Assembly: GCA_963971225.1 (NCBI GenBank)
Contig: OZ020268.1
Span: 38,757,348 to 38,821,347 of the forward strand
Origin: Melieria omissa
Lineage: Eukaryota > Arthropoda > Insecta > Diptera > Ulidiidae
Direction of reading: 5' to 3'
DNA: 64,000 nucleotides
In this document: positions 11,712 through 25,700 of the stretch, piece after piece
Numbering within the stretch: position 1 is the first letter of the stretch
Layout: each line of letters begins with the position of its first letter
Made by a program: the position numbers and the translations under genes
Notes under the pieces: model-generated
Told to the model about the DNA's origin: nothing
The model's database searches: none
What the model saw: only the letters and a program-made list of their open reading frames with translations

Positions 11712-13734
11712 AGTTTTGATGCTGTCACAACTGTCAAATACTGCAATAATTGGTGAACTGCTAGAAAGCAGGGTTGATTTGAGTCTCAGGGTTGTAATAC
11801 CAATGAAATGATTTGAAGTGGCCGAACTGCGAAATAAGTTACTAGAAGTTTAAATATTTTAATTTCTAAAAAATTTTAAAATTCCGACAAATGGGAAAAC
11901 CATCATTTTGAGGAAACATACGAGACAAGATTCTGTGTGATATTATTGAGAATTCTGTGGATGCCTGATAATAGAAATTCAAATTTAAATACCTTTGGGA
12001 CAATCCAAATTATTTGTTGGTCTAATAATTCATGAAGTAACGGTATTTTTTAAGAGAATACCAAATAAAATAATAGATTTAAAAAAATTACATGAAATGC
12101 ACGGAAGTTTAGTTAGCTTTTCTAGCATTACAAATTCATCAGAACAAAATCTTTAAGTTGGAAAGATCTTTATAATTTTACCAGACTTTATTTAATGTTT
12201 TAATTCTTCATGCAAGGAGTTGTTAAATATTGTGATCCAGCGTATGTTTCGCAAATAAACCTCAATACAAATCCTCACTAGGCACAATATTTTGCAACTC
12301 TTTGCAATTCGCCGCAATAAGGAACGGATGCTACTTTTACTTTTCACACACCAGTGAGTTTACAATTTCTATCGCATTCACACACCTGGCATCGAGGTGA
12401 GGAAACTCTGGTTTTTCTTCGCTGCATCGATAATCGTGTGCTGGTGTGCACCATGCGAGTGAGTGTGTGTGCGTTTTGTGTTCCAAAAGAAATTTTTGTG
12501 TGTGCAAATTTGGCTCCCCACGACGCGACGAAAAATTGGTTTTCTATTGAAATTTTCGCAGAAATAAACTTGAAAAGTGCGAAAAATTGAAGGTAGTGCA
12601 TTGAGCAACGAGTGGAGCATGAAGTTTGCCTAAAAACGGTGCAAATTTGCAAATATTTTCGAGCAGAGCTGAACTGGTGATTGACAGGGGGCCCCTAGTG
12701 GTCGTCGGAGTGAGAAAATTTTCGAGGATGCAAATTCGTGCGTGAAAATGTGAAAATCAGCGAAGGCTACATCGGGCAGAAAATTGCAGGACATTCGAAG
12801 TGAAAATTTGGTGCTTCGCGAGCAGCAAAGCTGAATTTGTGGGCACAAAGTTACTGCTGGATGAAAAAAATATGAGATAGGAAGAGGCAGCAGCCAACGT
12901 GAAGAAGAACAAAAGTCAAAGTAGCAACAAAAGTGGAAGTGAAAAAAAAGAAGAGTGAATGGAGAAGAAAAAGAACGATGCAGCGCGAAGACAACAAAAG
13001 GCGAAGAACGAACAGCAGCAGTAGCAGCAGCGATAACAACAAAAACAATTATGCCAGCAACAACAACAAAAACAACAACAAAATAACTCGGGCGAATTGC
13101 TGGCTGAGCACGTAAACGCAGTTCAAACGAAACAAACGCCAAAGACAACCAACGAAGCAAGTGCCAAAAGGGAAGTGCGAAGACGAGCAGCTGGTAGCCA
13201 ACTGGCTGGTCGCTGCTGCTGCGCTGTCGCTGTCTCTGCTTCGGCTTGCGTTGCTCCACCGTGTGCTTGGTCGGTGTGCGCGCTCGCATTCTCGTTCGAG
13301 CAGTGCTGGTCGGTAGGTCGCTCGGTCGTTGGCGTGTTGTTGTTTTTTAGCTGTGGCGGGGGGTCGTTCGCCGAATTAACGAAATACCCAAAAGCGACAT
13401 CGTCCCCTCCATTCGATGACGGCTACGAAACGCGAAGGACGTATTTGTTGTTGAGTGCAACACAATCGTCATCGAAACTGAACTGAGCTGGACTTGGAAT
13501 TGTGTGCTGGATTTGTCGGAATCGTCGCGTTGTCGGGAGTTATTCAATTTTTTTTGGAAACCGTCGAACTGTCGTGTGTAAATCATATTTTATTGTAAAG
13601 AATTGTAAATAGAATCGTCAAAAACGAACCCCAAAGCAAAATAGAAAAACCCCAAACACCCACACACGCACGCACGTTCATACATATATATATATATACA
13701 TACACGTGCGCATTCGCACTGCTAGTTGCTATAG
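11712..13734 (+). promoter_or_regulatory. RpS14-ZSWIM8 divergent intergenic region and probable ZSWIM8 5' UTR
   Basis: 11712-12340 is AT-rich with nothing recognisable. From about 12350 the composition changes to a purine-rich, CAA/CAG-rich, gradually GC-richer stretch that looks like a long fly 5' leader. It contains several short upstream ATG frames, for example a 60-codon frame at 12933 and a 129-codon frame at 13097, and a (TA)n run at about 13684-13698. In the frame of the first conserved ZSWIM8 exon a TAG at 13732-13734 closes the reading frame upstream. No promoter element was identified with confidence. Confidence 0.4.
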
Positions 13735-13770
13735 AAGTTACAATTTAAAACTTCGCCGTGCCGTGGAGGC

Positions 13771-16700
13771 GTGCAGCAGGCGTTCCCACTCCCTTCCCGG
13801 TGTCCAGCCGTGCTCAACTACACAGAGCCATCCCTGTTCCCGGCAGCCGCAATCAGAGCACTTAGCATCCTGGCGAACCGCAACAACAATAACGGCAACA
13901 GCGGTAGTGGTGGCGGCGGTAATGCCGCTGCAGAGGGCACGCGTCGCAATGGCACTGGAGCGGCGGCCGCTGCTGCTGCAGCCGCGGTCGCAGCTGCTGC
14001 CAACGCTGCAGGAGGTGGCGGCGGTGGTGCAGCTGGCGCTGGTGCAGGCGCCGCTGGCGACTGGAATCCAGAGGAGATCGATCGCTTCAGCTTCGACGAT
14101 TCGGACCGCTTCGAGGAGGACTCGCTGTGCAGTTGGAGCTCCGAGCCGGAGTCGTTGTGCAACAACTGGCGGGGCTGGAAGAAGCCAACTGGCATTAGTA
14201 TAGGCAACGGCCTTGCAACTGCAAATGCAGCAGCTATCACAGGAAATACGACCCGCAAGCCGGGCGATAATGGTGAGTGCTGCGTGGAGCGTATTAAAGC
14301 TGTCACTGGTTGGGAGTACTGGGTCGAACTTGCGTCGGAGTGCTTTCAATTGACAGAGCAAAGGTTGGGACATGTTGTATTGTGTGCTATGGTCCAGTCC
14401 TATGAACCGTGACCGGTGGGCTGTACCCAATTTTGGAGTACATATCTTTTAGATTTGATAAAAAATTAGATGAGTTTCTGGCAATTTCAATTGCTTAGAA
14501 TTTCTAACTAAATAACAAAATTTTAATTTCACATATGTAAGAGTTAAGAGCGCTAAACTGGATACTTATAACCAGGTTAAAATCCTTTGGGTCCCAAGAC
14601 ACAGGAATAGAGGAGAATGAGGAGGCTGACAATCTTTTATTATTATTATTATTTATTTATCTTGCTAGAACTGGGACAACTACGATCTCCCTTGCGCCAG
14701 AACCTTTCATTGGGCTGGTCAAAAGCACTCTACCAGAGTCACTAGGACTTGAGGGAAGAACCAGGAACTCAGAACACTGGTAAAATGCAAAAGGTCTTAG
14801 GCAAACGAAAATCTTCATCAATAATAACTCCAGATGGAGCGAAGAATGCCTCAGACTAGGGAAAACCCAGTTTAGACTGGTCCCTGGGTTGTTAACCGGG
14901 CACTGCAGAATGAGGAAACACATGCACACAATCGGTTTAGAACAGGTAAGCGTCTGCAGACTCTGTGGAACAGCGTAGGAGACTCCTGAGTTCGTCATAC
15001 TGCACTGCCAATACTGGCTTGCAGAAGAGGGCGTCAAACATCTTCCCCCACGTGAGTTACTAAGTTTCATTAGGTCAGTGGGATTGGGGGACGTTCTCTA
15101 AAGCTGTAGGGGGCACAATAGATTCAACTCTGGTCTCAGTGCACATTTCCCCTTTCAAATATATCGATCTATCTAAGAGCGTTAGCTTCCAGGGCTTTCG
15201 GCTCGCATGTTAAAGACCATTTTGATGTACTGAAATTTCTTGAAAACCATTTGCTACGCAAAACCCAGGACCATATTCCTGTATGGCTATTCTCAGGCAA
15301 TATTTTGTATCCCTTGAATTAAAGGGCCCTTAACCTTTTTCTTGCGTCCGAACTCGAGATAGGTGTCTCGTACTATACGTGATATGCACGATCCACTTTT
15401 AAATGACTTGAGGCGCCTAAATGAACCTGGAAAGTAATGAACCCAAATTAAAACAATAAAACTTACAGTTGTTTCTCTTTTAATCAGAGTAACCGATTTC
15501 CGAGTGTGTATGTTTGTAGAAGAAGTCTTTAAAGGAACAAATAGAAGCAAAAGAATTTGATGCAGAACAACGGAGTCGGAGCGAATGGCAGATTGGTCTC
15601 CGCCGCATTAGGAGACAATTTGGTACACACAAAATATTCGCATATGGCGTATTCCTTTGTTTACAAATTTGTATTCTTTTATTGGGCCAAACTGTTGATC
15701 CGTTGTTGTTAGGATTCCGATCATAATTCAATGCGATCTCTTTTAGCGGCCGCAGGTATCGCCGTCCATTATTGCCGTGTGCCGTGCGCAAGAGATGTCG
15801 ACCGTTGTGCTGAAATTTATGTGGATAACTTCAAAACCCAAATCAATGTCAATTTTGGCGAATTCATCGTTCGTCGTGTGTAGCGTCGACCCTGGCAGCA
15901 GCACAATGCTGTGATCCAGTGAGCGCAATGCCAATCGTGTTGCTGCTGTTTTTGTTTAATGGCAAACGTAACTGCAATGCAACAACAACGCCGTCCACTA
16001 TGAAGACGGCGAAAACAACGACGGCAGCCCGCTTAATGTCAATTACCCTAAATTACGGCCATCGTTTGCGTTGCCTTTGCGTTTTTGTGCGGTGTGCACA
16101 ATGTTGCTGTGGTTTTTGTTGCTGACGCGGTTGCTTTAGTCGCTCGAGTAGCAACAAATTCGATTTCAAGTCCAGCGACCAGAACACGAAAAGTCCAGCA
16201 TTTAAGCTGAAATCACTACAAGTCGTTCTCAAAGTCTATAAGACGACTAGATTTTAGGCCAAGCACACACATGTCGTCGTCGTATTTGCCTGCAGCTGTG
16301 CGTATGTTGCTACACCAAGCAGGGCCAACCCCTTTCAGCTGGCCGGCCACATTCGAATTATTCTCCCCGCTGCAGCATTCGGCTTGGTCGCTCGTTGTCG
16401 ACCCCATCGACTGTCTGTGTGTCGGTCGGTGTGTGTCTGCTGTCGATGCTTTTCCGAACTGCACTCTTGTTTCCAACCATGTTGCTCCGTCGCCTCCCCT
16501 TTTGCTGCCACCTTTTTCGTTTGTTTGTTTTCTTTGTCTTTGCAACATTGCATCGAATTGTCTAAAAATAACAAGTTGCATGGTTTTGTTGACGTTGTTG
16601 TTGTGGCTGTGTTTTGTCTGTTTGTGGTCGCTTGCCTTGTTGCTGCTGTTGTTTGGCCTCTGTTGCCTTCAGCTGTGCTCTGTGTCGCTTCCGCCGCACT

Positions 16701-19700
16701 CCGTACGCACACACTCCACACATAGTTGTAGTGTTTCCTTGGCTGTGGCTTTTTTTCGCTCGCTATCGCTCCTCTCAAATCATGGCTTGAATCGCGTTGC
16801 ATTGTTTTGATGGTCCCTGCGTGCTGCCTGCCAGCCTGTCCGCCAGATGAGTGAGTGTGTACGTGCGCCTGTGCCGTTGCCTGTCTGCCTGCATTTAAGT
16901 TCGCAGCATTCATGCGCGCCGTCGCCAATGATCTGAAGCAGTGCTGGCCTGTTCGCCATCACCTGTGCCTTGTTGCTTGCGTCTGGCAGCGTTTTCCTTG
17001 TACTTTTTGTGCATTTGTTGTGCTGCTCTGCGCAGCGTTTCACTTGGTCGTGGCCATTTTCTTGCGCTGGTTGGTGCTGTGCAGCACAACTCCTGCTTGT
17101 GTCGTGTCTCCTTACAGTCCAACCTGCGGACATTTAACAGCAGAACACTTCGCGCCCGTCGCTTGTAGTTGAAGTCAAGAAACCATTTCAAGGATTCGCT
17201 CGCTGTTCTGTTGTTTTTACTGCTGCAGTGGCTCATGTTGTTGTTTTTTAATGCAATTAAAATGATGACACGATTTCGATTTCTGCTGCTTCAGCCGAAT
17301 GCTCACCACGTTCAGTGCAATTTCGTGTGGTTTGCTGTCGCTTTGTGAATTTATTTTGCCTTGTCGTTTACGTTATAAATGCAAATGAATGCTTTATCAA
17401 ATTGATTATGGGCACTTAAAGCCGATTTAGGATGTTCTAGTAATTGCAACACTTTGTTGTGGTTCCATTATGTTGAACTTGGTAAAACAAGTTTTGTCAT
17501 TTTGGTTTGTAAAATGGGCTTTAATAACCATTCAATTATATATTTAAATGTATCTTTTGTTTTAAAAAATGCAATCAATCAATAAAAAGTTCACTTACAT
17601 TTCCGAAAAACGGTAGTTCATACACGAGTCGACTTTTTCACACAGCAGCAGGCGCCATAAAAAGTTTCTTACCATTGTCCTTGCAAATTTTTGCTATACC
17701 TTACTTTCTTGTTTTTACTTTACAGATCAAAAGTTCATACCGATAGTCATTAATCTTGCCAAGTTTACCCTATGAAGCAGTTACCTTGCCAGTTTTTTAT
17801 TGTTATTGCTACTTCAAACTCAATACAAAGTGAAATCTGCCTAGAAGACGACAAAATCCTTGGTTGAAGACTGACAAGACTGGTTCTGCCTACCGACTGG
17901 TTTGTGCAGAAAGTGCCGACCTACTGGAATAGAATTGATAGGGTTATACTGCACTGAGACCAGGATTGATCTATTGTGTTCCTGTAATTATTAGAGCACA
18001 TCCCCTAGACCTACTGCCCTAATGAAACTTAGTAGCTCGCGGGGTTTTAGATGTTTGACGTCCTCTTCTGCAAGCCAAAACTGTTCCAGGTAACGTAACC
18101 TGCTGCGACATGCCGCATTCCAGTGCAATATGATGTGCTCGGGAGTCTCTTCTGCTGTTTTGCAGAGTACAGATGCTTACCTGTTCTTTCCTGATTGTAT
18201 GCATGTGTTTTCTCAATCTGCAGTGCCCACTTAGAAGACCTGTGACCTGTTTAAGCTGGTTTTTCCTTAGATTGAGGCATTCTTCACTCCATCTGGGTTT
18301 ATAATCTTTGATGAAGATTTTCGATTGCCGGAGACCTCAAGTCTCTGCAGGAACACCGACTCCGCACCTTGGGGTCAAGATTCCTGACAGACCTGGCTTG
18401 CGCGACGAAAGTCGGAATCTAGACTTTGCTCATGAAGAGATCGAACTGGTTTCCCCTTTGACTGATAGTATTAGTTAGCTCCGGAATACCATAAGAAGGG
18501 ATTCACAATGGGAGTGCGGTCCTAACGCACACACCCTTCCCTACCTAACATAACCTTCCGCAAGTCTCAGTGACTCCGTTATGGGGCTTTTGCCCATTCC
18601 AATGAAGGGTTCTGGTCCTAGGGGGGTCGTGGCTGCCGCGGTTCTACCGAGGCTGTCCGCTTCCTCGTTTCCTTCGATACCTCTATGTCCTGGAACCCTG
18701 ATGATCTTCACCTGGTTGCCTCTGCCCAGTGCATTCAATGCCTTAATGCATTCCAGCACTAATCCTGAGGTTATCTCATGTGAGATTAGTGCTTTGATGG
18801 TGCCGACCTGTTAGGTTAAGCTATAGTTGCTGTCTCTGTAAGAGACACACTCGGAGGGCCACATATTCCCCCTGTTTATGAAATGTGTTATGTGTAACAA
18901 CACACATTTCCAATGAATTGGGACATTCAGTTTTTAACGCCGAGTCCAAACGCCGGTTGGTAGTTGGCAATTTTTCTTTCACATTTGGAGATTTTGCCTG
19001 CCAAGAGCTCACTTGTACGATTCTTGTAATTCTCATCTGCTTCATGTGGAAATAGATAGTAGTAGACGAGGATTTCACCAGCCCGAGCTAGGATTCGAAC
19101 CTGGAGCCTCGGTATGAGAAGTCAGTACGCTACCTGCTGGACTATCGAGGCCGACGGGGCGACCTGTAATCACACGATTGCTCTTCAGTTGATCGTGTTC
19201 AGACATACGGGAAGCATGTCCAGGCTGGCGCAGTAGCAGTTTTTTTCGAGCTTGACTTTACAGAGAATCTTTCTTTCGAACACTCTCAAAGCACTTCCAT
19301 CGGTGGTCAATATTGTCCAAGATTCTGCACCATATAAGAGCACTGAAGTAGTAAGTGCCCTGTAGAGCATAAGATTTGTTTGTCGTAGATTTGTTTGTAC
19401 TAAGCCTTAAGTGATGCCAACTTACTCTCGAAACAAAATAAGGGCCCTTTTTCAGTGATGCGAAACCGATACAGAGTACCGATTGACTTTCGCATCGCTT
19501 TCGCATCGCGTTACAGCGTAGCCCCCCTGTTGACAAGAGTTATCCTCGACTTGATCACCTGCCTGACTTTTTTTTGCTGGTACCAAAATAGACAAAGTCC
19601 TTAATTTCGAAATTACGTCTTCAAACCGTGACGTGTTGTTCAAGAAGCATAGACTCCTCGTGTGCTGACAGAAGGTAGAAGACAAAGACATTCCTCCTGT

Positions 19701-22700
19701 TCACTGCAAGACCCATTTTGCTCGTTTCTTTCTCCAGACTATAGTGCGGCCTTTCATATTATCTGCTAATATTGCCATCGCAAATGAAGTGTTTCGAAGA
19801 TCGGATTTTACAGCCATCAGACACGTTCAATTTTCAATTCATATCGAATCTTTTTGTTCCGTGGAAAAATCTGTAGTTCATCTCACTGATCGATCTCAGG
19901 TTACCGCTGCACTTTCGGTGCATATTTGTGGCATCAGTCTTTTTCATCGTGTTTTCGTTGTTTGCATCTTTCAGAAAACATTTTCACTAATCGAAATTTA
20001 ATATTGTCACTTCCGTGTAAAGCCGACGCGCTCTCAATTGACCTGACCCCCTTCCAGAGTGCAATCTGTCGTTGCAATCGTTTTAATTGAGCTTGTCAAC
20101 GGGCGCGCTGCAACACTCGAGTCGAGCGTGGCTGAGCAGGCGAACACCGTCAGAAAGTGGTTGGGAAAACGCTGCAAAAAGGCCAAACAAGCAACTTGAG
20201 GGGCGACGGGAAGTGCGCTGGCCGCCATAGTTTGAGTACATTTTTGTAAACTATATTATGCGGGACAATTTATTGGTTATGACAACAACAACAACAACAA
20301 TGAGAACAACAACAGACAGTTTGGGACGCGGGTAGACGACAGTCGTTGTTGGTGTTATGATAAATTGCAGAATATGCACAAACAGGCCAACAACCGACAG
20401 CCACCACCACCGCCACCGGCCAACACACCAGTTAGCAGTCGAGCAGCCCAACAAGTCGATGTAAATATGTAGAACAGCAACAACTGCAGCGCAGCGAAAG
20501 TTCAAATTGTTGAGGGTAAAAAGGGTCGTCGCATTTTGTTGTTGTTGTTTTACTTTTTGCTGTCATAAAGCTCTGTAACACAGGGGCCGAACGGACAGAC
20601 ATCCGTCGAAGACGATGACAAAGAAACATTGTTGTTGTTGTTAGCATTGCTGTTTCGGGTGGTGGTGGAAAGGTGTTGCCTTTGTTGTTGTTGTTGACAA
20701 GACTCGAATGACGCTGAATAATGGTGCCACTATGTCTGGACTTTACCCCAAACAACATGTGTGTTTTTGTTTTGGTTGTGTTGTTGCTTGTGCTGCGCGT
20801 GTTCATTGTCCGTTGGCATGTTGCTGTTGTTTTTGATTCTCACATTTTGTGTTTTGTTTTTTTCGTACTCAGTGCTTTGGCTCAGCAAACGCATGCGATG
20901 CAGTTCGGCCGGAAGCGATTGATTCAAACATTTGCAAACCTCATTTTCAGCACATGTTTTTAATTAAACATTGTTGCTTCGATCGTGATTGCTGTTGCTG
21001 CAATTAATCGACCAACACATGTCCAGTTCATTGCCAACCCAAGTGCGGCATGTCAACGAAATCAACGAAACTGAACTGAAACACATTTTTGCGAACTCAT
21101 TTAGGGATTTTTTAAAACATTCAAATGTAGCTTTGTTTGTATTGTATAACTTTGCCTCGAAACATTGCACTGAAGCTTTCGCTCTCTGCCACGACGTCGT
21201 TGTCAAAGTCCATTTGAACTCAGCAACTGCTTCGTGCTCACTTTTTAGAAACCCGCAAAAAGCAACTCGCTACTGTTGCAGGCAAATTCCTTTACGCGAA
21301 ACCCCAAAGTTTCTCTGGCTCCCCCGTTCCCACGCGCCCACGCGACCACTATCGATGTGTGTTCAGACATTCACTTTGTGCCTTGTGTCCATGTGTGTGT
21401 AAGTGTCGGTATCACTTACTCATGCGAACGTCTCGGATTGTTTGCGTGCGCCTTTCTGCCCGCTTGTCCTGCCGTCGCGTCGTGCTGCCATTATTGTCAG
21501 TCACCGTTGCGTGCCACTTTAAGGTTGCTATGGTCGTTGGCTTCTTTTGTGCTACCTTGTTGCGCGTTGTTGTCTCGAGCGCCTGTCGTGTCAACAAAAC
21601 CGGAAGCCACAGCCAAAACTGCAGCTGAAGTGAAATACAGATAACGCACAGCTGCGCTGCAAAGTGAAGTGAAGCGAACGACAGGGGCCGGGCAGACGCA
21701 GGAGTCGCCGGAGCTGGAGTTGGCGCAGTCACGAAAGGAGCGCAGTCACAGGTTTCGCAAATAAGCGGCGGCCACTGACATGAATGAGTGTTTGACCGCA
21801 GAGAACTGTAAATTTGTATGCGCACACATATCTACTACAATTAGCCCTTTTTGTTGTTGTCGTTGTTGTTATATTTGTAATTTGAATTGCTGTTGTTGTT
21901 GTTGAACTGTCTCTCGTCTTCTCCTTCATGTGAATGAATTTAAAAAATGTTCATATGATCGTTTGTGGTGTTTGCTTGCCTGTCGGTATGTCGCGACATG
22001 ACAACAAAAGACAACGCTTATTGACGCTTAAATTATCCTGCAGCTATTAACAGCAAATCTGCCCTTTGTTACCAATTACATGAACCATTTAGTGGCCACC
22101 AGACACCTTTTTAAATATTAACTTAACAATTGTGTTGGCACTGGGTTTAGAGCACCGCTAGTGTGGTTCATGACTTTGGGGAAGTTCGAGGATATGAGAA
22201 ATAAAATTAAAGTAGTCTTTTTATTTCGACTATATAAAGGGTTCACTGAAATGTTGAAACATGCAATCAATGTTTAAGTTCATTCGCACACGCATCAGAG
22301 ATCTTCACACAATTTCTTATTGATTCCTTTGCAGAGGTGTGCTCACTGGTAGAGCTGGCCGCTAGATGTGTCGCTTCCTACATACCATTCGAATTGGTGG
22401 AGCACGTCTATCCGCCGGTGCCCGAGCAGCTGCAGTTGCGCATCGCCTTCTGGAGTTTCCCCGACAATGAGGAGGACATACGCCTGTACTCCTGTCTGGC
22501 CAATAGCTCAGCTGATGAATTCAATCGCGGCGATCAGCTGTTTAAAAATCGTGCCGTCAAGGACACCCTACAAATCGGTACGTATTCCATTCACGCTGCC
22601 TCGACCTTCATTTTCTCAGTTGCTCGTTTTCCTCCCACTTGCAGGTTTTCATCTGTCCGCCACTGTAGTTATTCAAACACCACGTGGCCATTTCAATGTG

Positions 22701-25700
22701 GCCGTCACCTTCGATCGTAGGCGCATTGCGTCGTGCAACTGCACTTGCAACTCGTCCGCCTACTGGTGCTCGCACGTGGTCGCTGTCTGTTTGCATAGAA
22801 TTCATAATGTATGTGTGTGTGCATTAGCAAGCAATTGCAGCTTTTTCACTAATGAAATTTCGTATTTGTATTTAGCCCTTAGAAGTATGTCTACGTGCTC
22901 CGGTGTCTGAATCACTGACGCGTTTGCAACGCGATCAGTTGCAGAAATTCGCGCAATATTTGATCAGCGAATTGCCGCAACAAATCCTACCAACAGCACA
23001 GCGTTTGCTTGACGAATTGCTGAGCTCGCAGCCGACGGCCATTAATACGGTCTGCGGTGCACCGGATCCAACAGCAGGTGCATCGATCAACGATCAGACC
23101 AGTTGGTATCTGGATGAAAAGACCCTGCACGATAATATTAAGCGTATTTTAATTAAATTTTGCCTACCGGCACCCATAGTTTTTAGGTAAGTTTGCTCTT
23201 GAATACAAAATTGATTGCCGTTTTCACTTGCTGTGTCATTTTGCAGCGATGTAAATTATTTAACAAACTCCGCCCCACCGGCGACCGCCGAATGGAGTTC
23301 TTTGCTGCGTCCACTACGTGGACGTGAGCCAGAGGGCATGTGGAATCTGTTGTCGATTGTGCGTGAAATGTATCGTCGCTGCGATCGCAATGCTGTTCGC
23401 CTGCTAGAGATTATCACCGAGGAGTGTATGGCCTGCGACCAGATACTGATTTGGTGGTTCCAGACGAAACTGTCGCTAATGATGGGTTCGCACGGGCACA
23501 GCGGTGGCAAGCACTCCAACACGCACTCGAATTCCACCGCACTGCAGCATGCCTGCAGTTCGCTGTGCGACGAGATTGTGGTGCTGTGGCGTTTGGCGGC
23601 GCTTAATCCTGGACTGGCGCCCGACGAGCGCGACATGCTGCACGCCCAATTCACCGCATGGCACTTGAAAATACTAGACCGTGTGGTCAAGTGTCGCATG
23701 ATGCCCTCATCGTACAGCAACAAACATCAGCAGAACTCAAGGTAGGTCGAGACGCATGAGAAATGCATGCAATGCAAACAGTGATTATTTTGGTTTTTGT
23801 AATGCAGGAGCGATGCTGAGCTGTTTGTTGGCTTCAAGCCGGCCATTGAGGCGTGCTACCTGGACTGGGAAGAGTATCCGATTGCCGGTATTACGCACAC
23901 CCACGACACCAATCCGATCTACTACTCGCCGTTTACGTGCTTTAAACACACTGACAGCAAGAATGAGTCGAGCGGCGCCGGTGGCCAGCTGAATGCCACA
24001 CAGGCGGTCATGGCCAACAACAAGCACTATAACTACATCAGCTCGTCCACGGATCATGGCATGCACGGGATATATAAGCAGCGCCACGAGCGACCATTTC
24101 GTGAGCGCTTCTATATTTCGTCCAGCAACAATTCGAGCAATTCGTCCAGCGACAGTGTGCACGCTCGTGTTCATCAGGGCCTAGGAGGTGTGGCTGGAGT
24201 GGCTGGCGATGTAGTTGCACCCATTGCAGGCGGCGTAACGACAAGCAATGATGCGTGCGGCGGTCGCGGTGATGGTGGACCAAGTGGGAGCAACGTTGCG
24301 GGTGGCGGAATCGGTATGGGCGCCGCTGCTAAGATGGTTGATCTGGCACGTGGAGCGGTGAGTGGTGGCGGAGCTGGCGACGGCAACCGTTCGAGTGCGA
24401 GTAGCGAAGGTTTCTGTGAGAATGAAGACTTCGGAGGCGATAGCAGCAGCAATAATTTGTGCGCCGAGGGCGGCCGAACGCTGGAACCAGCACATGTTGC
24501 AGCTGGTGGCGGCTGCGTGGTGCCGCTAGAAAAATGCGATTCACAGGGCAGCTTCGAGGTGTCATCGCCCAGTGCAGATGGCAATCATAGCGTCGATGGC
24601 AATTTCAAAGCGTTGTCCACTCCCACGAACGAAACTGCATTGGGTGTTGTTACCACGCCGGTATTAACCGCTATTGGCGTCAGTGTTGGCTCATCGTATC
24701 AGACGACAGCATCTGTCACGTCGGAAACTTCGTCGGCCTCGTCGACTTCATCGTCGAATTCGTCATCTTCGTCTATGCTGATGGTCGCTGTTGGCATCGA
24801 CACTACGCCGGAGGTTGCCGCGTGCATCAACGTCACCAACACTGCTGCCATTGATGGACGGCGCATATCGAAGGACGAGTCATTCTCCTCCTCAAGTGAC
24901 GAATTCACCAGTCAGGATGCAGCAGTTGCAAAGAACGAGGATCTGACGCCGGTTGCAAGTACGTCGGCTGCGGCACGCGTGGCCATGTTGAAGCAGAGTC
25001 CGGATGCGGGCAGCAGCAAGTACTTGACACCAGCTGGCGCTGTCAACAGTGGCCATCCAGAGCACTCAACAACAACAACAGCGGTCGTTACAAATACGCA
25101 CCACATGACAAGCACTGCGGTGACACCGGTGGCTTTGGCTTCAGCTGCCGCTGTTGTAGCCGACAAACCGCACATTTTCTCAAATGTGCGCCCCACGGAG
25201 GATGCCTGGGACATACTACTTGCACGCGCTGAGGGCCTGCACGCGCACGGCCATGGACGCGAGGCGTGCATACTGGCCGTGCGTCTGGCCGAGGAGATGC
25301 TGGCCAACCCGCCGAATCTGATGGTGGAACTGCCGCCGTTGCCAAAGCGCAAAGGCAAGAACAAGAACATTAATCCGATTTCGCACCACCTCACTGTGCT
25401 GGCCTCCTCCACGCTTTCGAAATGCGCTTTCCTCTGCACTGTGCTTTCGGAGAATTCGGAGCATTTTCACATCGGTTTTCGGATTTGTCTGTTTGCGCTG
25501 GAAATGCCACGACCACCGGCCAGCACCAAACCGCTGGAGGTGAAGTTGGCTAACCAGGAGGCCGACATCTTGGCACTGCTCAAGAAGATACCGCTGAAAG
25601 AACCAGAGCTGCAAGTGATTCGCGAGCGCGCCGAGTGCTTGCGTAACGGCACTTTTAAGTCGCGCGGCGAGGCACTTCTGCCCATCAACCTGGCCACATT

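Larger units (their letters stand above)
14273..22334 (+). other. Zswim8: Intron 1 of the ZSWIM8 gene
   Basis: This 8,062-bp intron has donor GTGAGT at 14273 and acceptor TTTGCAG before 22335. The other seven introns are only 60-72 bp. It carries LINE remnants (14590-15170, 17930-18800, 19170-19745), a SINE (18815-19157) and long CAA/TTG-rich stretches (15900-17300, 20270-21950). Open frames in those stretches are simultaneous on both strands and show no family resemblance. Confidence 0.85.

Noticed and set aside
12630..13289. 219-codon minus-strand frame
   Set aside because: Val/Phe/Leu-rich translation of CAA/AAC-type repeats in the probable ZSWIM8 leader. No domain.
13097..13486. 129-codon frame as a separate protein
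   Set aside because: No relative recognised. It lies in the probable ZSWIM8 leader and is at most an upstream ORF.
16271..16928. Overlapping 179-codon plus and 197-codon minus frames in ZSWIM8 intron 1
   Set aside because: Both strands are open together with Cys/Leu or Thr/Ala bias. No family motifs, so this is compositional.
23793..24174. Frame from 24010 as an independent gene start
   Set aside because: The ATG at 24010 is internal to ZSWIM8 exon 6. The frame is continuous upstream to the acceptor at 23807 and encodes conserved family sequence.
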